Part shown: one piece after another, positions 45,634 through 54,865 of the stretch
Layout: each line of letters begins with the position of its first letter
Position numbering within the stretch: the stretch's first letter is position 1
NCBI RefSeq assembly: GCF_014647135.1
Contig: NZ_BMOP01000015.1
Span: 38,864 to 102,863 of the forward strand
Direction: 5' to 3'
Origin: Shewanella xiamenensis
GTDB taxonomy: Bacteria > Pseudomonadota > Gammaproteobacteria > Enterobacterales > Shewanellaceae
DNA length: 64,000 bases
Translations under genes and position numbers: made by a program
The notes under the pieces: model-generated
What the model was told of the DNA's origin: nothing
The model's database searches: none
Seen by the model: only the letters and a program-made list of their open reading frames with translations

Positions 45634-46833
45634 TTACACAGTACGCGTCGCTGTCGCCGGAGATATCTTGGCAGCCTTGCGTGCAGGTAAGTACACCGCA
45701 AGGGTGGTCACCACAAATAATCCAACAACGGTGAATAATGGATAGGAAAGCGCCAACATAGGTAAGCTATACAGGCTCATCAATTGCTGGCCTAACTGAA
45801 TCGCTAACAGCACACCCAAAGTGCCACCTAACAGACATAGCAGATAGTTTTCCACTAAGAAGTAGCTGATAATATCGCGCTTTTTAGCACCTAACGCGCG
45901 GCGAGTGCCAATCTGCTTGGTGCGACGCTGGATATTGAACATCACCATCCCTGTCACCCCAAGGGATGTGATCAGCAGCAGTAACACCACCATCATGGTT
46001 AGTACGGTTGCCATTAATTCATGGTCACGATATGCCTCGATACGGCGCTCGCTCATGGTTGTAAAGCCTTCGACTACCCGGCTAGGATATTCTTTATGCA
46101 GGGCTTCGGGGATGACCTCTTTTAAGCGCTCAATATCAGCTGGCTTAGCTCTTACTAAATAACGTTTATAGTCAGCGGGATAATTCACCGACAACACAGA
46201 ACTAAACTCAAGGTTACTATTATCAACCCATGCCGTTTGTAAGCGCTCCAGCACTCCAATCACCACAAAGTGCTGTGTGCCCATATATACGCTCTTGCCA
46301 AGCGCTGATTCATTCGGCCACACCTTATCGACAAAGGCTTTAGTGACGATCATCTTGCCCCCATCTTCCAGCAACTCTGTGGTGATTTCCTGGGGATAAA
46401 AATTACGTCCTTCAACTAACTTCAGCCCTAAGGAGTCGATAAAATGCTCATCACTCATATACATGCCGGTATTGGGCGTAGATTTAGCGCGCTCCTCAGG
46501 CCCTAGGGTAAAGTTACTCGACCAACCGCCGCCGCTCAGGGGAGCCATAGAGGTAGGTGCAACATCGATAACGCCAGGGATCGCACGAATGATCTCTAAA
46601 TCTCGTTTATCCTGCGCGACTAAATCTGTCGATTTATCAAAATGATAAATACTGAAATCAAAGACTTCACTTTCAACAATCCCCGACTCACGCGCCATTA
46701 AATTTAATCGTTCGGCGATAATAAAGCTGGCATTTGCGACGATAGCCACAGACAAAATAATCTGTAATAACAGTAGCAAGGGGCCGCTTTTACTGCGTAA
46801 TAAACTGCTGAGAATAGGTTTGATATGTAACAT
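45634..46833 (-). CDS. MacB/FtsX-type ABC permease (second permease)
   Basis: 399-aa inner-membrane protein with one N-terminal helix, a large periplasmic domain (~45-270) and three C-terminal helices, the MacB/FtsX topology. MVMFNIQRRTKQIGTRRALGAKKRDI is the family's cytoplasmic coupling helix. It follows the first permease by 11 bases. Such exporters move peptides, antibiotics or lipoproteins rather than small ions, as mechanotransmitters without a central pore. Confidence 0.87.
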   Translation of the reverse strand: MLHIKPILSSLLRSKSGPLLLLLQIILSVAIVANASFIIAERLNLMARESGIVESEVFDFSIYHFDKSTDLVAQDKRDLEIIRAIPGVIDVAPTSMAPLSGGGWSSNFTLGPEERAKSTPNTGMYMSDEHFIDSLGLKLVEGRNFYPQEITTELLEDGGKMIVTKAFVDKVWPNESALGKSVYMGTQHFVVIGVLERLQTAWVDNSNLEFSSVLSVNYPADYKRYLVRAKPADIERLKEVIPEALHKEYPSRVVEGFTTMSERRIEAYRDHELMATVLTMMVVLLLLITSLGVTGMVMFNIQRRTKQIGTRRALGAKKRDIISYFLVENYLLCLLGGTLGVLLAIQLGQQLMSLYSLPMLALSYPLFTVVGLFVVTTLAVYLPARKAAKISPATATRTV

Positions 46834-46844
46834 ATTGCCCCCGA

Positions 46845-48149
46845 TTATTGGCTCTTAAGATAAACACTTGGGTTAGTGGTACACACACGCCACGCAGGAT
46901 AAATACCCGCCACAATCGCTGCAAAAATGGCAATAACAGGCGCAATGAGCCACATGCTGGCATCGAGATGAGTAATCGAAGCCTCAAGTTGAAACTTCTT
47001 TGTGAGCAACGCAAGTGAGCCCCAAGCCCAAGCCAAGCCGAGTAAGCCACCGAATAGTCCCATCAAAGACACTTCCACCATATGTTGGGCAAAGATCTGC
47101 CCTTGGCTGGCGCCGATGGCGCGGCGCACGCCAATTTCGGGAGCTCGGCGTAAAAACTTAGACAGCAACAGACCTAACATATTGACTAAGCAAACAATGA
47201 GGAAGAGTGCACTGAGGCCCACCAGCACCTTGTTATCCTCTGGCACCACTTTATTAATGACTAGCCATTGGTCAATATCGGACAATTGCACATCGGCCTT
47301 AGGTGAGCTAAAGCGACCTAATTTCTTTTGTTGTTCAATATATTGGCGAACCCACTGACGGTACTCAGCAACTTGTTCAGGCGTATCGAGTTGCACCCAA
47401 AATTGTGTCCAATGCTTTTCGGAGGTTAAACGCTGCGCGTAGTTGTTGATGCTCTCATAGTTCCAGCCATTGGTATTTCCCCAACTGCCATATTCCTCAA
47501 TCGGCGCTAAGCTGTAGGGCACAAACAAGGTATCCACATTGCCAAAGGCGCCGTTGTTAAGGTCATAATAGTTTGGACTCGGCGCCCAAGGCTTAAGCAC
47601 GCCAACCACCTGATAGGGCTTAGCATTGAAATAAATCGTCTTGCCGACACTATTTTGGCCCGCAAACAGCGTATTATTCAGCTCATCGGTGAGAACCACT
47701 TCGTAGCGAGCATCCTGATCGACGCTGTCATCCCATGCCTGACCGTATTGAAACTCAAGTCCAAACAGTGGGAAAAAGTCGTTATTGGTCACCCTAACCC
47801 GAGATTGCAGTACAGGTAAAAAAGCCGGATCTTCGGTTTGCACCGCGCCGCCCGTGCGAAACATGGGGGTTTGCAGGCTCGGAATATCACTCTTAAGTAA
47901 GTTCATCCCGTCTTGATAGGTGATCTGTTGATCGAAGCGATCCCAGGCATCTGGACCTTGGCTCCACAGTTGCACCGCAAACAATTGGCTGGACTTCTCC
48001 CCCGCAGGGTTAGTGGACATCATTTTGTAAATGTTAAGAGTGGTAATCGTGATGCCTATGCCGATGGAAATCGCCATGATCATCAATGCCGACAACATGG
48101 GCGTTTTTTTAATGCTACGCCAAGCTAAATCTAAGTAATAGAAGAACAT
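46845..48149 (-). CDS. MacB/FtsX-type ABC permease (first permease)
   Basis: 434-aa protein of the same architecture: N-terminal helix (SALMIMAISIGIGITITTLN), large periplasmic domain with a MacB core, and three terminal helices with FLRRAPEIGVRRAIGASQGQ. It sits 8 bases after the ATPase gene. The two permeases are only distantly alike, so the exporter is probably a heterodimer. Confidence 0.87.
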   Translation of the reverse strand: MFFYYLDLAWRSIKKTPMLSALMIMAISIGIGITITTLNIYKMMSTNPAGEKSSQLFAVQLWSQGPDAWDRFDQQITYQDGMNLLKSDIPSLQTPMFRTGGAVQTEDPAFLPVLQSRVRVTNNDFFPLFGLEFQYGQAWDDSVDQDARYEVVLTDELNNTLFAGQNSVGKTIYFNAKPYQVVGVLKPWAPSPNYYDLNNGAFGNVDTLFVPYSLAPIEEYGSWGNTNGWNYESINNYAQRLTSEKHWTQFWVQLDTPEQVAEYRQWVRQYIEQQKKLGRFSSPKADVQLSDIDQWLVINKVVPEDNKVLVGLSALFLIVCLVNMLGLLLSKFLRRAPEIGVRRAIGASQGQIFAQHMVEVSLMGLFGGLLGLAWAWGSLALLTKKFQLEASITHLDASMWLIAPVIAIFAAIVAGIYPAWRVCTTNPSVYLKSQ

Positions 48150-48157
48150 AACCGCTC

Positions 48158-48898
48158 CTAGCCTTGGGCGTTAGCAACCAGTTTATCGACACTGCCGTGG
48201 CTTGCACTGCGGGCCACACTGGGTTGATACATGGTAAAGTCGCAGACTTGTCCATCGACAATTTGAATATTGCGCTGGGCACGGCGAGCCAGTTCAGGAT
48301 CGTGGGTCACCATGATGATGGTGGTGCCAGATTGGTTAATATTCTCTAATAATTCCATCACTTGGCGGGCCATTAAGCTGTCGAGGTTACCCGTAGGTTC
48401 GTCGGCGAGCAGAAAACGGGGTTCCCCCGCTAAAGCACGGGCAATCGCTACCCTTTGCTGCTGACCGCCGGATAATTGAGTCGGCAAATGCTTCATCCGC
48501 GCACCTAAGCCCACTTGCTCTAATGCTTGCTCCACACGGCGTTTACGCTCCTTGGCACTAAAACCACGGTAGCGCAGCGGTACTTCAATGTTTTCCGCGA
48601 GGTTAAGATCGGGGATCAAGTTAAAGCCTTGGAAGATAAAGCCAATCTTCTCATTGCGTACGGCGGCACTCTTGTTATCACTGAGATTGGAGACATTAAT
48701 CCCATCTAAAAAATAATCCCCATGGGTGAAGCCTTCGAGCAAGCCAGCGATATTTAAGAAGGTGGTTTTGCCTGAACCCGAAGGGCCTGTGACCGCCACA
48801 AACTCGCCCTCGTTTACCTCAAGGTTGAAATCCCGCAGTGCGTGGGTTTCTACTAAGTCCGTTTTAAAAACTTTACTGATATTCTTCATTGATAACAT
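48158..48898 (-). CDS. ABC ATPase, LolD/MacB type
   Basis: 246-aa ATPase: Walker A GPSGSGKTT (~39), Q-loop, signature LSGGQQQRVAIARALAG (~143), Walker B FLLADEPTGNLDS (~165). This is the MacB/LolD/FtsE branch. It energises the two permeases downstream. Final ~25 residues are a polar extension beyond the canonical domain. Confidence 0.92.
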   Translation of the reverse strand: MLSMKNISKVFKTDLVETHALRDFNLEVNEGEFVAVTGPSGSGKTTFLNIAGLLEGFTHGDYFLDGINVSNLSDNKSAAVRNEKIGFIFQGFNLIPDLNLAENIEVPLRYRGFSAKERKRRVEQALEQVGLGARMKHLPTQLSGGQQQRVAIARALAGEPRFLLADEPTGNLDSLMARQVMELLENINQSGTTIIMVTHDPELARRAQRNIQIVDGQVCDFTMYQPSVARSASHGSVDKLVANAQG

Positions 48899-49006
48899 TT
48901 TAATTTCCTTAATTAATTTTTATCTTTGCGCGTAAACGGCTAATAAAACGCGCGGGACTTCAATGTAACTTGAGCATGTAGAAGACAAAGCAGATAAAGC
49001 CACTTA

Positions 49007-49282
49007 TCAGCCCAGAAAAGCACCCATAATGAACTCACTCAACTTACCGAACAGCCCATTTAGGCAAGAGAATATCAAGCTCACACTTTCCATCGAGACA
49101 TCACCAATCTGGCGCATTTCGTCTAAGGGATTGGTCCATTCCAAAATATTTAAGCCAAGGAAAAACCAACTATTAGCCTCTCCAATCCCCAGCTCTACCG
49201 CCACAACTAACAGGGCCAAAGCGAATACGCCAAACAGCTTGGAGGACATCAACACACTGATATCAACATTTTTATGACTCAT
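49007..49282 (-). CDS. Small membrane protein in the export operon (91 aa)
   Basis: 91-aa protein with one clear membrane helix (about 14-35), a middle W/L-rich segment and a second hydrophobic C-terminal stretch ending FIMGAFLG. AGGAG ribosome site present, and it lies between the adaptor and ATPase in the same direction. No family recognised. Candidate accessory subunit of the exporter. Confidence 0.65.
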   Translation of the reverse strand: MSHKNVDISVLMSSKLFGVFALALLVVAVELGIGEANSWFFLGLNILEWTNPLDEMRQIGDVSMESVSLIFSCLNGLFGKLSEFIMGAFLG

Positions 49283-49376
49283 TATTGGCTCCTATTTACT
49301 TATCGCCGCAGTATTTTCAACCACGGCAATTTCCAATCCATCAATTTGATTAATAAGTTTTTTCAACCAAATAACA

Positions 49377-50639
49377 TCAATGCATCTTAACCTGTTCGGC
49401 ATGGTTGAAGGGCTCAACACTCGAGATCACCCATTCGTCACCCGCTTTACCGCCTTCAATCACTTCCACCTGGCTCATACTGGTGCTACCCAGTTTAATC
49501 TGGCGGCGGGTAGCGATATCGCCTTCGACTTGATAAGCCTCCTCCCCGCCACCGCTGGTCATAAAGGCACCACGTTTGACCATCAACACATTTTCCCGAT
49601 GTTCGAGTAGCACTCGGGCAGAGATACGTTGGTTTTGGCGCAGCTTAAGGCTTTCGCTCTGGGCAAATTGCACTCTGGCGGTCACTTCACGGTTACGCAC
49701 TTCGGGAGAAATCGAGGATAACTTGCCCATGAGTTTGACTTCGCCAAAGCTCAGCTCAACCTCCATGCCAAGTCCAAGTTCATCGGCGTAAGACTCTGGC
49801 ACCGCAAGCTCGGCCTCATAGGCACTTAAATCGACCACAGTTAGAATCGGTTGATTGGCACTCAAACGCGTTTTTTGCTCTGTCAGCCAGTTGCCAATAA
49901 TGCCGCCAACCGGCGCTTTAATATTTAAGGCTTCAACTTGGCGCTCTAATTCACCTACCGCTAACTGCTGGCGTTCAACTTCAAGCGCTTTATTCTTTAC
50001 TTCAAAGGTCAAGGTATCCTTAGTTAATGCAGCGTCTTGCAACGCATGCTCAAATTTAAGCTTGGCTTTATGCAGATCATCTTTGCCCTTTTCATAGTCA
50101 ATCTGCCCAATCAGCTGACTTTGAATAAGCTGCTCACCACGGCGACGTTCACGCTCGGCCGCCTCGAGATCGACCTTGGCCATATCTAAGGTTTGGTTGA
50201 CTTGTAATTGGTTGCGTCTAGCGTCCAGCTTGGCACGCTCAAGAGCACCCTCCAAACCCGCTAATAAGGATTTCGCCTGTTCTAATTGATTGGTCAGTCT
50301 TGGACTATCTAGCTTGGCTACCACATCGCCTTTATTAACTGTATCGCCAGGATTGCTCAGTAGCGTCACTGTCCCTTCTTCAGTGCTGTAGAGGATCGGT
50401 GCATTGGCCGCGACGATTTTACCTGTAGTCGCGATATCCCGAGTCAGCGTACCTACATATAAAGTCGCAGTGGTTAACTCACTACGGCTAATGGATTTGC
50501 TCACATTATCGCTACTGAAACTGGCCCACACTAAGGCGCTCACTAATAAGGTGCAGCCGCCAATAATCAAGGGCACTTTGAGACGTTTAGCGTTTGATGG
50601 CGCAAGGAGAGTATCTTGGCCGCTGGTATCTTTAATCAT
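49377..50639 (-). CDS. HlyD/MacA-type periplasmic adaptor
   Basis: 420-aa membrane-fusion protein: N-terminal helix (LIIGGCTLLVSALVWASF), lipoyl-like half-motif NPGDTVNKGDVVAKL (~90-105), long coiled-coil hairpin (~110-230), second half GGIIGNWLTEQKTRL, then beta-barrel and membrane-proximal domains. It links an inner-membrane pump to an outer-membrane channel; none is encoded nearby. First gene of the operon, behind the sigma-54 promoter and GTGTCC repeats. Confidence 0.88.
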   Translation of the reverse strand: MIKDTSGQDTLLAPSNAKRLKVPLIIGGCTLLVSALVWASFSSDNVSKSISRSELTTATLYVGTLTRDIATTGKIVAANAPILYSTEEGTVTLLSNPGDTVNKGDVVAKLDSPRLTNQLEQAKSLLAGLEGALERAKLDARRNQLQVNQTLDMAKVDLEAAERERRRGEQLIQSQLIGQIDYEKGKDDLHKAKLKFEHALQDAALTKDTLTFEVKNKALEVERQQLAVGELERQVEALNIKAPVGGIIGNWLTEQKTRLSANQPILTVVDLSAYEAELAVPESYADELGLGMEVELSFGEVKLMGKLSSISPEVRNREVTARVQFAQSESLKLRQNQRISARVLLEHRENVLMVKRGAFMTSGGGEEAYQVEGDIATRRQIKLGSTSMSQVEVIEGGKAGDEWVISSVEPFNHAEQVKMH

Positions 50640-50716
50640 GGCGTTTCTCGCTTCCCTGTCGGAGGGCTGGATATGCCCATCGCTACGGACACTATTAAAA
50701 ATCGATATCCAGTAAT

Positions 50717-50732
50717 AGCAACGCCTATGCCA
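50717..50732 (-). promoter_or_regulatory. Sigma-54 promoter of the HlyD-ABC operon
   Basis: Read on the minus strand, TGGCATAGGCGTTGCT fits TGGCACG-N4-TTGCW, with GG and GC 10 bases apart. Its predicted start (about 50706) is ~66 bases before the adaptor's ATG. The response regulator at 44100 is the natural activator. Confidence 0.82.
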
Positions 50733-50779
50733 ATTCCATTAAAGAATTTATTTTCATTGTGTTAGATAAGATTTAAGAT

Positions 50780-50846
50780 AAAAGTGTCCGCGGACACCAC
50801 AGTTGAAAACTAAAAGTGTCCGCCTAAATTTAGCAAAAGTGTCCGC
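50780..50846. promoter_or_regulatory. Three GTGTCCGC repeats: upstream activator sites
   Basis: AAAAGTGTCCGC occurs at 50780-50791, 50812-50823 and 50835-50846, all in one orientation. The first is part of a perfect palindrome GTGTCCGCGGACAC (50784-50797). They lie about 75-140 bases upstream of the predicted start, normal for sigma-54 enhancers, and a lone CGGACAC lies at 50686-50692 past the start. The sites end ~180 bases before pyrC, so they might also affect it. Confidence 0.8.
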
Positions 50847-51028
50847 TTGATATGAGAAAAGGCTGCTTGTAGGTGTACGGTACTCAGCAAAGAACAAGCC
50901 AGCAGTCGCTCAACATGCGCTAACACTTTTATTCGCCAAATGACAGAGTTTCCCTTTACAGCTAAAACCTTGCCACATAAGATCCTGCCACCCTCGCAGC
51001 AGACATATCCAATAAGATGAATCGCCCT

Positions 51029-52060
51029 ATGAAAACACTCACTATTACGCGTCCTGACGACTGGCATATTCACCTAAGAGATGGCGCCCAATTAACAGAT
51101 ACGGTTCGCGATATCAGCCGCTATATGGGCCGCGCTATCGTCATGCCTAACCTGGTTCCTCCCGCTATCGATACCGAAACCGCCTTGGCTTATTACGATC
51201 GCATCAAGGCGCAAGTGCCCGCAGGCTCGCAATTCGAACCCTTAATGGTGTTGTATCTCACCGACAAAACCAGCCCAGAGGAAATCCGTAAAGCTAAAGC
51301 CTCGGGCAAAATCGTTGCAGCTAAGCTCTATCCCGCAGGCGCGACCACCAACTCGGATTCTGGCGTCACCGATTTGAAGAACATCTACCCAGCCCTCGAA
51401 GCGATGCAAGAAGTGGGCATGTTGTTCCTAGTGCATGGTGAAGTGACTGATTCATCGATTGATATTTTCGACCGTGAGCGCGTGTTTATTGAGAATATCC
51501 TCAGCAAGATCGTGGCCGATTTCCCGAAGCTTAAAATCGTTCTCGAGCATATCACCACTAAGGATGCGGTCGATTTTGTGACTCAAGCGTCTGACAACGT
51601 GGCCGCCACAATCACCGCGCACCATTTACTTTATAACCGCAACCATATGTTGGCTGGCGGTATTCGTCCGCACTTCTATTGCCTGCCGATTTTAAAGCGC
51701 AATACCCATCAGCAAGCACTGTTAGCGGCTGCGGCGAGTGGCAATAAGAAGTTCTTCCTCGGTACTGACTCGGCGCCACACGCAAAAGACCGTAAAGAAG
51801 CCGCCTGTGGCTGCGCGGGTTCTTATACTGCCCATGCCGCCATAGAGCTTTACGCCGAAGCCTTTGAATCGGTTAATGCACTGGATAAATTAGAAGCCTT
51901 TGCCAGCTTCAATGGCCCAGATTTTTACAATCTGCCCCGCAACAGCGATACCATCACCCTAGTGAAAAAATCTTGGGATGTGCCCGTCAGTTACCCACTT
52001 GGCGACAACAACGTTGTGCCAATTCGCGCTGGCGAACAAATCGATTGGCAGGTTGAATAA
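51029..52060 (+). CDS. pyrC: Dihydroorotase
   Basis: 343-aa zinc enzyme closing carbamoyl aspartate to dihydroorotate in pyrimidine synthesis. Metal ligands are visible as DWHIHLRDG (~10-18), the carboxylated lysine region [13 protein letters not shown] (~98-105), VHGEVT, and [26 protein letters not shown] contains the catalytic aspartate. The sequence is close to E. coli PyrC throughout. An ATG four codons upstream (51017) is possible; neither has a strong ribosome site. Confidence 0.95.
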   Translation: MKTLTITRPDDWHIHLRDGAQLTDTVRDISRYMGRAIVMPNLVPPAIDTETALAYYDRIKAQVPAGSQFEPLMVLYLTDKTSPEEIRKAKASGKIVAAKLYPAGATTNSDSGVTDLKNIYPALEAMQEVGMLFLVHGEVTDSSIDIFDRERVFIENILSKIVADFPKLKIVLEHITTKDAVDFVTQASDNVAATITAHHLLYNRNHMLAGGIRPHFYCLPILKRNTHQQALLAAAASGNKKFFLGTDSAPHAKDRKEAACGCAGSYTAHAAIELYAEAFESVNALDKLEAFASFNGPDFYNLPRNSDTITLVKKSWDVPVSYPLGDNNVVPIRAGEQIDWQVE

Positions 52061-52074
52061 CAGGCCTTTTGATG

Positions 52075-52143
52075 CGATAAACGGTGAGCCTACCGTTTAT
52101 CGAGCTCGAAACCGTTAAGAGTCGCCTTAGGGCGACTTTTTTA
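52075..52143 (+). terminator. Two hairpins after pyrC, the second an intrinsic terminator
   Basis: CGATAAACGGT/ACCGTTTATCG (52075-52102) is a perfect 11-bp stem without T-run. AGTCGCC/GGCGACT (52120-52137) with TTTTTT behind is a normal terminator. Confidence 0.85.
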
Positions 52144-52190
52144 TAACCAACACGTAAAACCATAACCTATTATCTTTTAAGAGAAAAAGT

Positions 52191-53237
52191 ATGCATACAC
52201 GGAAGTTACTAACGCTATTGTCCTCAAGCCTATTAATTACCACTACACTGCCACTCAGCACGTTTGCCGCCGATGAACTCACAGGCGTTTGGCAGGGACA
52301 ACTGGGTAAAAGCAAGATAAGAGTCTGCTTTAACCAATATGGCACCGGCAGTTATTACTATCAAAAATACCTCACCCAAATTCGACTCGAACAGCAAGAC
52401 GGCATCTGGAAAGAAGAGAACAACACCGGAAACTGGCAGTTTGATACCGTAACACCACAAACACTGAGTGGCCAGTGGTTTAAAGACAGCGCCAGCAAGT
52501 CACTGCCAATACAACTTGAGCGGCAAATAAGCCCAGATAACAATGATGATTGCAGCGCCGATGCCTACAATCTGCCGCTTGAAACTAAGCCTTCGGTGAG
52601 CCGTGGAAAATGGCAACGCTTTCAGACTATTGAATGCCGTCCGCTGACCTTTGGCACTGATGTTGGTATCGAATTTAACGGCCCACAAAAAGGCATTTCG
52701 GCAATTAATCACTGGCTTGAGAGAAAGCTCACCGATGATGCGCAGCTGGCACAAACCTTTGAGACTCGCCGCAGAATGTTGGCTCAAATGGGCAGCTTTG
52801 TGACTGACGAAACCTTTGCAGAACCCATTTTCCTTAATCAGCATTGGCTTAGTGTGCGCTTGTATCGCTGGGCAGCGGGTTATGGTGCCAATGGGATCAG
52901 CCAAGAGTTTGTTAGCTTCTCGCTTGCAGATGGAAAACCTTTCCATCCTTGGCAATGGTTTATCGAGAATGAACAGCCTCAAGCCATGCCGGAGAGTATG
53001 AGTTATCCGTTACCACAAGCACTTAAGCAAAAGCTGTTTGCCGATATTCCGCCAAACGCAGAATGCCCCACCTCCGACGGCTCTGGCTATTATCAACTGA
53101 CTCTTGAGGCAACTGGAATGAAGTTTTGGGAAATGCCCCGTGGTGACGGCTGCGAGCAGGAGTTTACCTTAACCCCTCAAGAAGCCATGCCCTTTGCCAC
53201 TCAATGGGGTAAAACACAACTTAAACTATTGGAATAA
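52191..53237 (+). CDS. Exported hypothetical protein (348 aa)
   Basis: 348-aa protein with a signal peptide (LLITTTLPLSTFAA, cleavage near 26). The mature start DELTGVWQGQLGKSKIRVCF suggests a small beta domain, and the C-terminal half (~150-340) resembles DUF3298/RsiV-like beta-sheet proteins loosely. Several cysteines occur. No function assigned. It follows pyrC's terminator and has its own start region. Confidence 0.6.
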   Translation: MHTRKLLTLLSSSLLITTTLPLSTFAADELTGVWQGQLGKSKIRVCFNQYGTGSYYYQKYLTQIRLEQQDGIWKEENNTGNWQFDTVTPQTLSGQWFKDSASKSLPIQLERQISPDNNDDCSADAYNLPLETKPSVSRGKWQRFQTIECRPLTFGTDVGIEFNGPQKGISAINHWLERKLTDDAQLAQTFETRRRMLAQMGSFVTDETFAEPIFLNQHWLSVRLYRWAAGYGANGISQEFVSFSLADGKPFHPWQWFIENEQPQAMPESMSYPLPQALKQKLFADIPPNAECPTSDGSGYYQLTLEATGMKFWEMPRGDGCEQEFTLTPQEAMPFATQWGKTQLKLLE

Positions 53238-53368
53238 ATTACGTATTACAAAACTACGGTATTGGGAAAGTAGGCTGTAATGGTGATAAATATGATGACA
53301 CCAAACGCGCTTTCCCATCCAACACAGCAACGCATTTCAAACTTACCCGTTTCAGTAAGGGATCATCC

Positions 53369-53731
53369 TTGAGCAATTTAACCGTAAACAGCGTGACACC
53401 CGAAGCCTTAGTGCAAGCCCAGTTAGTTGCCTATAACCAACACGACCTTGCAAGCTTTGTGGCACTCTTTAGCGACAACGTTTGTATTTACCGTCCACCC
53501 GCCACAGAGCCCGTTATTCGGGGTAAAGCCGCATTTCGCGATTTCTATCAAAATGAACGCTTTAACTTGCCGCATTTACATGCCGAAATCCTCAATCGTA
53601 TGGTTGTTGGCAATAAGGTCGTGGATCACGAACGGATCAGCGGCATACACGACGAACCTTTTGAAGTGATGGTGGTATTTGAGGTAATCGATGGGCTAAT
53701 CCAAAATATGTGGAGTTTTGCGACTAACTGA
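53369..53731 (+). CDS. SnoaL-like / NTF2-fold protein
   Basis: 120-aa cone-shaped NTF2-fold protein with the SnoaL pattern: VQAQLVAYNQHDLASFVALF, VIRGKAAFRDFYQ, DEPFEVMVVFEVIDGLIQ. Family members are ketosteroid-isomerase-like enzymes or binders; the substrate is unknown. TTG start at 53369 follows AAGGGAT. A decayed relative of its C-terminal part lies ~800 bases downstream. Confidence 0.75.
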   Translation: MSNLTVNSVTPEALVQAQLVAYNQHDLASFVALFSDNVCIYRPPATEPVIRGKAAFRDFYQNERFNLPHLHAEILNRMVVGNKVVDHERISGIHDEPFEVMVVFEVIDGLIQNMWSFATN

Positions 53732-53926
53732 TGGGTTATCGGGCTTTATTTGATGCAAGATTGAACCGCTATATTCACTCCGCATCTTCCGAGTAAAGCA
53801 TTGCCTGAACAGCATCGTATCTCAATACGTCAACATGCCCGAGTAGAAAATGGCTAAAGACCCACTACACTTAACCATCTAAATTCGCCATAAACAAGGC
53901 ACACTTCAATAGCAACGAGGGAACAC

Positions 53927-54373
53927 ATGAACGCTAAAATCATCTTCACAGCCAGTATTGCACTATTACTATCCGCAAATTGCCACGCCATTAACGATGA
54001 GTATCGCAAGTTACTTGAGCGTTCAGGCTGTACCCAAGTGTCTGAAATGCAAGGGTGCGATATCCACAAAACCAAAGAAGAAAATGCCAAAGCAATGGCT
54101 TCTCCCAAAGCCGCTGCTGACGCCATCATTCCCAATGCCCAACAATGGATAGCAACAGCCAGCTCAGGAGCAACGGTTGCAAATATTCAAATCGATGATA
54201 AACATCAGGTTTGGGTTAACGGTAAACACGTAAAATCCAGTCAAAGTGGTGGAGCCATCAAATTCAAAGACGGTATGGTGGAATTCACCATTTATCCCGA
54301 TGCCAGCTCGAATAAAGAGAGTATGTGGATTGATAACGATGCAGGATCAAAAGGCCCGATTACGGCCAAGTAA
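53927..54373 (+). CDS. Exported hypothetical protein (148 aa)
   Basis: 148-aa protein; signal peptide IIFTASIALLLSANCHA. The mature part has a CTQVSEMQGCD cysteine pair and an alpha-beta tail (VWVNGKHVKSS). No family recognised. It may be periplasmic. Confidence 0.6.
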   Translation: MNAKIIFTASIALLLSANCHAINDEYRKLLERSGCTQVSEMQGCDIHKTKEENAKAMASPKAAADAIIPNAQQWIATASSGATVANIQIDDKHQVWVNGKHVKSSQSGGAIKFKDGMVEFTIYPDASSNKESMWIDNDAGSKGPITAK

Positions 54374-54865
54374 CGCCTAGTAACAACCTACACTTGCCAT
54401 CCCGCAAAAATAGGGGCTTACGCTTACAGCAGATAAAGTTCGCTAGCATACGCGATGAGCCCTTTAATACTATGGTCGTTTTGAAAGTATCGAATGGGCT
54501 CATTCAAGCGAGACTGCCTTTACAGCCAACAGAAGACATTTCATATCCCTGAACCTCAAAACGCCCTTTACAGCATGAATCAATCACGGGCTTCTAACAT
54601 TGGCCTATGATGCTTACACAGGCCCGTTAACCCTATTAGGATTAACTTTACTAGAATGGTTAACCTACCAATGTTTATCAGAAAAGTGTTACACCTATCC
54701 CAGATTTACTTTCGACAACTCATTTTAACGTGAAATCAACGGATTCTGTGAGATGGATGACTGTCCCTTGGCCGCAAAATGCCTTAGGGTTAGTAGCAAT
54801 TGCCAAAAGGGTAAAGCCAAGCGCCCTTTTTCTTTAACCATTTTGCCTAACAACAGGAATTGCTG
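54374..54865. other. Intergenic region with SnoaL remnant
   Basis: 492 bases that hold the SnoaL-like fragment and, near 54806-54835, an AAAAGGG...CCCTTTTT hairpin with a 12-base loop that could act as a weak terminator or precede the DUF3144 gene's start. No other feature supported. Confidence 0.45.
54433..54516 (+). pseudogene. Decayed fragment of a SnoaL-like gene
   Basis: Translated in frame from about 54445, the DNA gives SIR then DEPFNTMVVLKVSNGLIQ, which aligns without gaps to DEPFEVMVVFEVIDGLIQ at the C-terminal end of the SnoaL-like gene at 53369. No start codon or full frame surrounds it, so it is a remnant of a duplicated or related gene. Confidence 0.65.

Noticed and set aside
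50780..50846. Three short repeats as a CRISPR array
   Set aside because: Units are 12 bases, spacing 32 and 23, in a promoter region with a matching sigma-54 site. No cas genes.
50810..51073. 87-codon minus-strand frame over the GTGTCC repeats
   Set aside because: Overlaps the enhancer region and the pyrC start; no homology or ribosome site.
52500..52982. 160-codon minus-strand frame
   Set aside because: Antisense to the exported hypothetical protein, which has a signal peptide and good codon pattern.
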